Positions 17,381 to 19,780 of a DNA stretch of 19,780 nucleotides are shown piece after piece (position 1 is the stretch's first letter; the number at the start of each line of letters is the position of its first letter). The DNA lies in assembly GCA_905236225.1 (NCBI GenBank), contig CAJOPM010000219.1, positions 1 to 19,780 on the forward strand, given 5' to 3'. A program made the position numbers and the translations under genes. This DNA comes from an uncultured Eubacterium sp. (GTDB lineage: Bacteria; Bacillota; Clostridia; Lachnospirales; Lachnospiraceae). Below the pieces are notes generated by a model. That model ran no database searches and had not been told where the DNA came from. It saw nothing but the letters and a program-made list of their open reading frames with translations.

Positions 17381-18625
17381 TTATTTTCCGCCTAATCTTA
17401 CCAAATAATCTCTGATTTTAAGAAATTGATTCATGCCAAGACCTGAAGCGTCATATATTCCCATGGATGATTTTTCGTTTAGTGTTTGATATATGATCAT
17501 TTCTCTATTCCATCCGCCTGTAGTTGCCTGCCCTTGTAATACGTCAAATTTGGTTGTGACGCAGTCAACTATATGAACAATTGCAGACTCAACACTACTG
17601 GGTATTTCTTGCTCAGCATTATATTCTCTAAGTATTTGCATTACTTCCTCAGGAAAATTAAACTGTCCTGCAATTTTGACGCCATTTTCAACATGAGGTT
17701 CGCCATCCATTTTACCAATTCTGTAATATAATCCTGCAGCCTTACATACCGGGGCATCAGCTCCCACCATCATAGCACACACTTCGCAAATATCAGACAC
17801 CCTTTTTGCATGATCGTAATCTCCTGATGAAGATTTTTGCATTAATACTGCAAGTGGAAAATTAGGCATAACCATTTTATTAAGCATTATATTACGTGTA
17901 TCTTCGATACGCCTTTCCATAAATGGCACAAATATAAAAGATATTATAGCGCATATTGCGGCATTTATTACCGCATAAATAACTTGCAAAAAGTTAATCT
18001 GCTCGTCAAAAACAAAAAGACTAAATATAGACGGAACAAATGCTGATGCAAATACAAATACCGTTCCGATTCCTCTAATGGCTATATCTCTTAGTGTCCA
18101 AACAAAACAACTTCCGGCAAAAATTATCATCAATGATGCTACCAAAAAGGCTGCGCTACTATCTGAATTAATAATATACGCATTTATTGCCATATATGAT
18201 GATACGGTAATACCAAACGAAAAATCTTCAATCACCGCAAGCAATAAAGATATAACCAAAAACGGACGTATAAGAGCAGGTATAACCGGAGTTACAAGGC
18301 AAAAGGACAACCCTATAGCTATAACCACAAAAATAGATCTGTAGTCTCGCGCTGCCAGATCAAATTTTCCTCTTTTAAGTCGTATAACCTCCATCTGTAT
18401 GTAAAAAACAATAAAGAAAAATATTTCCATTACGATAAAGGCTAACGTTGTATCAATATAAAATTTATTAATAAATGAAGCTATAACCGAAAAAGCAATC
18501 ATAATAATCAGTAAGAATACAAGACATATCCTTCGTCCGATATATCCGGGCATTTCATCCGATTCACTGTATATGACTTTTATTTCCTCAGGTAAAGCTG
18601 ATAATTTGTTTTTTAATAATTTCAT
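17381..18625 (-). CDS. Truncated, degenerate 7TM-HD protein (PgpH/YqfF-like)
   Basis: Positional and architectural homologue of PgpH/YqfF, the membrane c-di-AMP phosphodiesterase normally found between phoH and ybeY. The 414 residues hold about seven membrane segments (about 29-255) and then a soluble HD-like domain. Two features are abnormal. First, the large extracytoplasmic 7TMR-HDED region of the roughly 700-residue family members is absent, and only 59 bases separate this gene from phoH, so no remnant is left. Second, the HD site is degenerate. H272 in YDHA remains, but the usual YYHDIGK is YYRIGK (R302), the usual QQHHGT region reads REYNAEQ, and only a later aspartate (IVDCV) is kept. 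Catalysis is therefore unlikely; a sensor or scaffold role is inference. The ATG has no clear ribosome-binding site. Confidence 0.8.
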   Translation of the reverse strand: MKLLKNKLSALPEEIKVIYSESDEMPGYIGRRICLVFLLIIMIAFSVIASFINKFYIDTTLAFIVMEIFFFIVFYIQMEVIRLKRGKFDLAARDYRSIFVVIAIGLSFCLVTPVIPALIRPFLVISLLLAVIEDFSFGITVSSYMAINAYIINSDSSAAFLVASLMIIFAGSCFVWTLRDIAIRGIGTVFVFASAFVPSIFSLFVFDEQINFLQVIYAVINAAICAIISFIFVPFMERRIEDTRNIMLNKMVMPNFPLAVLMQKSSSGDYDHAKRVSDICEVCAMMVGADAPVCKAAGLYYRIGKMDGEPHVENGVKIAGQFNFPEEVMQILREYNAEQEIPSSVESAIVHIVDCVTTKFDVLQGQATTGGWNREMIIYQTLNEKSSMGIYDASGLGMNQFLKIRDYLVRLGGK

Positions 18626-18684
18626 ACCGTTTAATATGATAGCATTTTTTTTAATAAATAAAAGAGTATTTAAAAAATTATCTC

Positions 18685-19665
18685 TTATCGCTTATTATCT
18701 TTACGTTTTTTGTTGTTTTCATAATCCTCGTATGCTTTGACAATTTTTTGAACAAGAGGATGACGAACAACATCTTTGCTCGTAAGATTACAAAATTCTA
18801 TCTCCGGAATTTTCTTTAATACTTTCATAGCCACATCTAAGCCGGAAGTTGTACCGGCAGGCAAATCACGCTGAGTCGAGTCTCCTGTTATTACAACTTT
18901 TGAACCAAATCCAATTCTTGTTAAAAACATTTTCATCTGTGAAGGAGTCGTATTTTGCGCTTCATCTAATATAATAAAAGCATTATCTAAAGTTCTTCCT
19001 CTCATATAAGCCAGCGGTGCGACCTCGATAAGACCTTTTTCCATATTTTTCAAAAAACTGTCTGCCCCCATAATCTGGTACAAGGCATCATATAGCGGCC
19101 TAAGATAAGGATCTATTTTACTTTGCAAGTCACCGGGAAGAAAACCAAGTTTCTCGCCGGCTTCAATAGCCGGCCTGGTGAGAATAATGCGAGCAATTTC
19201 TTCTTTTTTGAAGGCTTTAATGGCCATAGCCATAGCAAGATATGTTTTTCCGGTACCGGCCGGACCGCTTCCGAAAACAATCATTTTATCTTTTATTGCA
19301 TCTACATATTTTTTTTGAGCTAGTGTTTTAGGCCTAATAGGCGTGCCGCTAACTGTGTGCGCTATAATATCATCACATAAACTTCCTATTGATTCATTAA
19401 TATGCTCTTTTTCCAAATCTAATGCATATTGAACAGTCTGTTGACTGATACTAGCTCCTTTTAAAATTGTATCAATTAAATTAGTCAAAACATTATTTGC
19501 GCTCTTTAGAGCTGAGTCTGTACCAATAATACGTAAATTAGAATCACGTAAAACAATAGAGACCTTAAGTGTTTTTTCTATAAGTTTAATATATGTATCA
19601 TAGCTCCCAAAAAGTTCTGAAACCGCATTTGCGGGGGCTTCTACAAAAACCTCGTTCAATTCCAT
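18685..19665 (-). CDS. phoH: PhoH family ATPase
   Basis: PhoH/YbeZ-type P-loop ATPase, thought to be an RNA-associated NTPase or helicase that cooperates with YbeY. The 326-residue product has an N-terminal KH-like segment (about residues 16-60, LFGSYDTYIKLIEKTLKV then RIIG). The P-loop GPAGTGKT follows at 134-141 (K140), then Walker B FIILDEAQN with D234-E235, and the family block TRIGFGSKVVITGD. A basic lysine-rich tail ends the protein. Length is normal. The start at ATG 19665 has AGGA about 12 bases upstream, rather far, so initiation may be modest. It begins the visible minus-strand run, with inverted repeats immediately upstream. Confidence 0.97.
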   Translation of the reverse strand: MELNEVFVEAPANAVSELFGSYDTYIKLIEKTLKVSIVLRDSNLRIIGTDSALKSANNVLTNLIDTILKGASISQQTVQYALDLEKEHINESIGSLCDDIIAHTVSGTPIRPKTLAQKKYVDAIKDKMIVFGSGPAGTGKTYLAMAMAIKAFKKEEIARIILTRPAIEAGEKLGFLPGDLQSKIDPYLRPLYDALYQIMGADSFLKNMEKGLIEVAPLAYMRGRTLDNAFIILDEAQNTTPSQMKMFLTRIGFGSKVVITGDSTQRDLPAGTTSGLDVAMKVLKKIPEIEFCNLTSKDVVRHPLVQKIVKAYEDYENNKKRKDNKR

Positions 19666-19697
19666 GTTAATTGTTATTCCTTATTGTAATGTCAATT

Positions 19698-19719
19698 CAA
19701 GTCTCGCTCGCGAGACTTG
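19698..19719. repeat. Perfect 9-base inverted repeat upstream of phoH
   Basis: Left arm CAAGTCTCG (19698-19706), loop CTCG, right arm CGAGACTTG (19711-19719). It would form a strong hairpin on either strand. No T tract follows on either strand, so it does not look like an intrinsic terminator. It is much richer in G+C than the rest of the window. The segment CGCGAGACTT at 19709 is repeated with one change at 19721 (CGCGAGATTT). Confidence 0.75.
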
Positions 19720-19724
19720 GCGCG

Positions 19725-19766
19725 AGATTTGCGTCAGCGGAGCTGACATATTTCATATGCAAATCT
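19725..19766. repeat. Nested inverted repeats upstream of phoH
   Basis: Outer arms AGATTTGC (19725-19732) and GCAAATCT (19759-19766) enclose a compact inner hairpin, GTCAGC (19733-19738), loop GGA, GCTGAC (19742-19747). Together with the neighbouring 9-base palindrome this makes three inverted repeats in about 70 bases. It may be the 5' leader of phoH, the end of an unseen upstream gene, or a copy of a dispersed palindromic repeat. The window edge prevents a decision. Apart from these repeats and the ribosome-binding site I see nothing else in 19666-19780. Confidence 0.65.
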
Positions 19767-19780
19767 TAAGCGCATCAAAA

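Noticed and set aside
18636..18644. TGC-TATCAT, an extended -10 look-alike before the 7TM-HD gene
   Set aside because: It would leave only three or four bases of leader before the ATG, and there is no -35 box.
18659..18690. AAGAG...CTCTT short inverted repeat with a T-rich stretch after phoH
   Set aside because: Only five pairs around a long loop, partly inside the phoH end; too weak for a terminator.
19690..19695. TTGACA on the minus strand just upstream of phoH
   Set aside because: At 17-base spacing the -10 position falls on the bases just before the ATG and does not match; a perfect -35 box alone is not a promoter.

Overview
The window is AT-rich and every supported gene lies on the minus strand, so transcription runs from high to low coordinates. 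Gene content and order suggest a low-GC Gram-positive of the class Clostridia, most like Lachnospiraceae. The clues are a phoH / 7TM-HD / ybeY set, mutS-mutL-miaA followed by a Met-gamma-lyase-fold gene, radC next to mreBCD, and a very long class B penicillin-binding protein. The family placement is inference from gene neighbourhood and was not checked by alignment.

In order of transcription: the upstream edge (19666-19780) is a GC-rich cluster of inverted repeats in front of phoH. Next come phoH, a truncated and degenerate PgpH-like 7TM-HD protein, and ybeY (RNA metabolism and c-di-AMP-related families). A DUF3048 lipoprotein, a MurJ/SpoVB-type flippase and an HI0933-family flavoprotein follow. 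Then come mutS and mutL (mismatch repair), miaA (tRNA modification) and a PLP enzyme of the Met_gamma_lyase family. After the only sizeable gap inside the run (103 bases, 5988-6090) come radC, an mreB-like actin, mreC, mreD and an elongation-type transpeptidase that runs off the low-coordinate edge.

The genes are very tightly packed. There are ATGA overlaps (flavoprotein/mutS, miaA/PLP enzyme), a stop directly abutting a start (mutL/miaA), one- and three-base gaps (HD gene/ybeY, mreC/mreD) and an overlap at mreD/PBP. I saw no convincing intrinsic terminator, so one or two long transcripts are likely. A plausible internal promoter sits in front of radC. The cell-wall genes (mreB, mreC, mreD, the transpeptidase and perhaps the flippase) would work together in lateral wall synthesis: MreB filaments and MreC/MreD position the transpeptidase while the flippase supplies lipid II. 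mutS and mutL form the mismatch-repair pair.

This is mostly a conserved housekeeping region. I found no defence system, mobile element, CRISPR array, rRNA or tRNA, and no clearly new multi-gene system. The points most worth a second look are the 7TM-HD protein, which has lost both its extracellular domain and most metal ligands; the roughly 240-residue insertion in the transpeptidase; substitutions in the nucleotide-binding loops of the MreB-like protein; and the palindrome cluster upstream of phoH.
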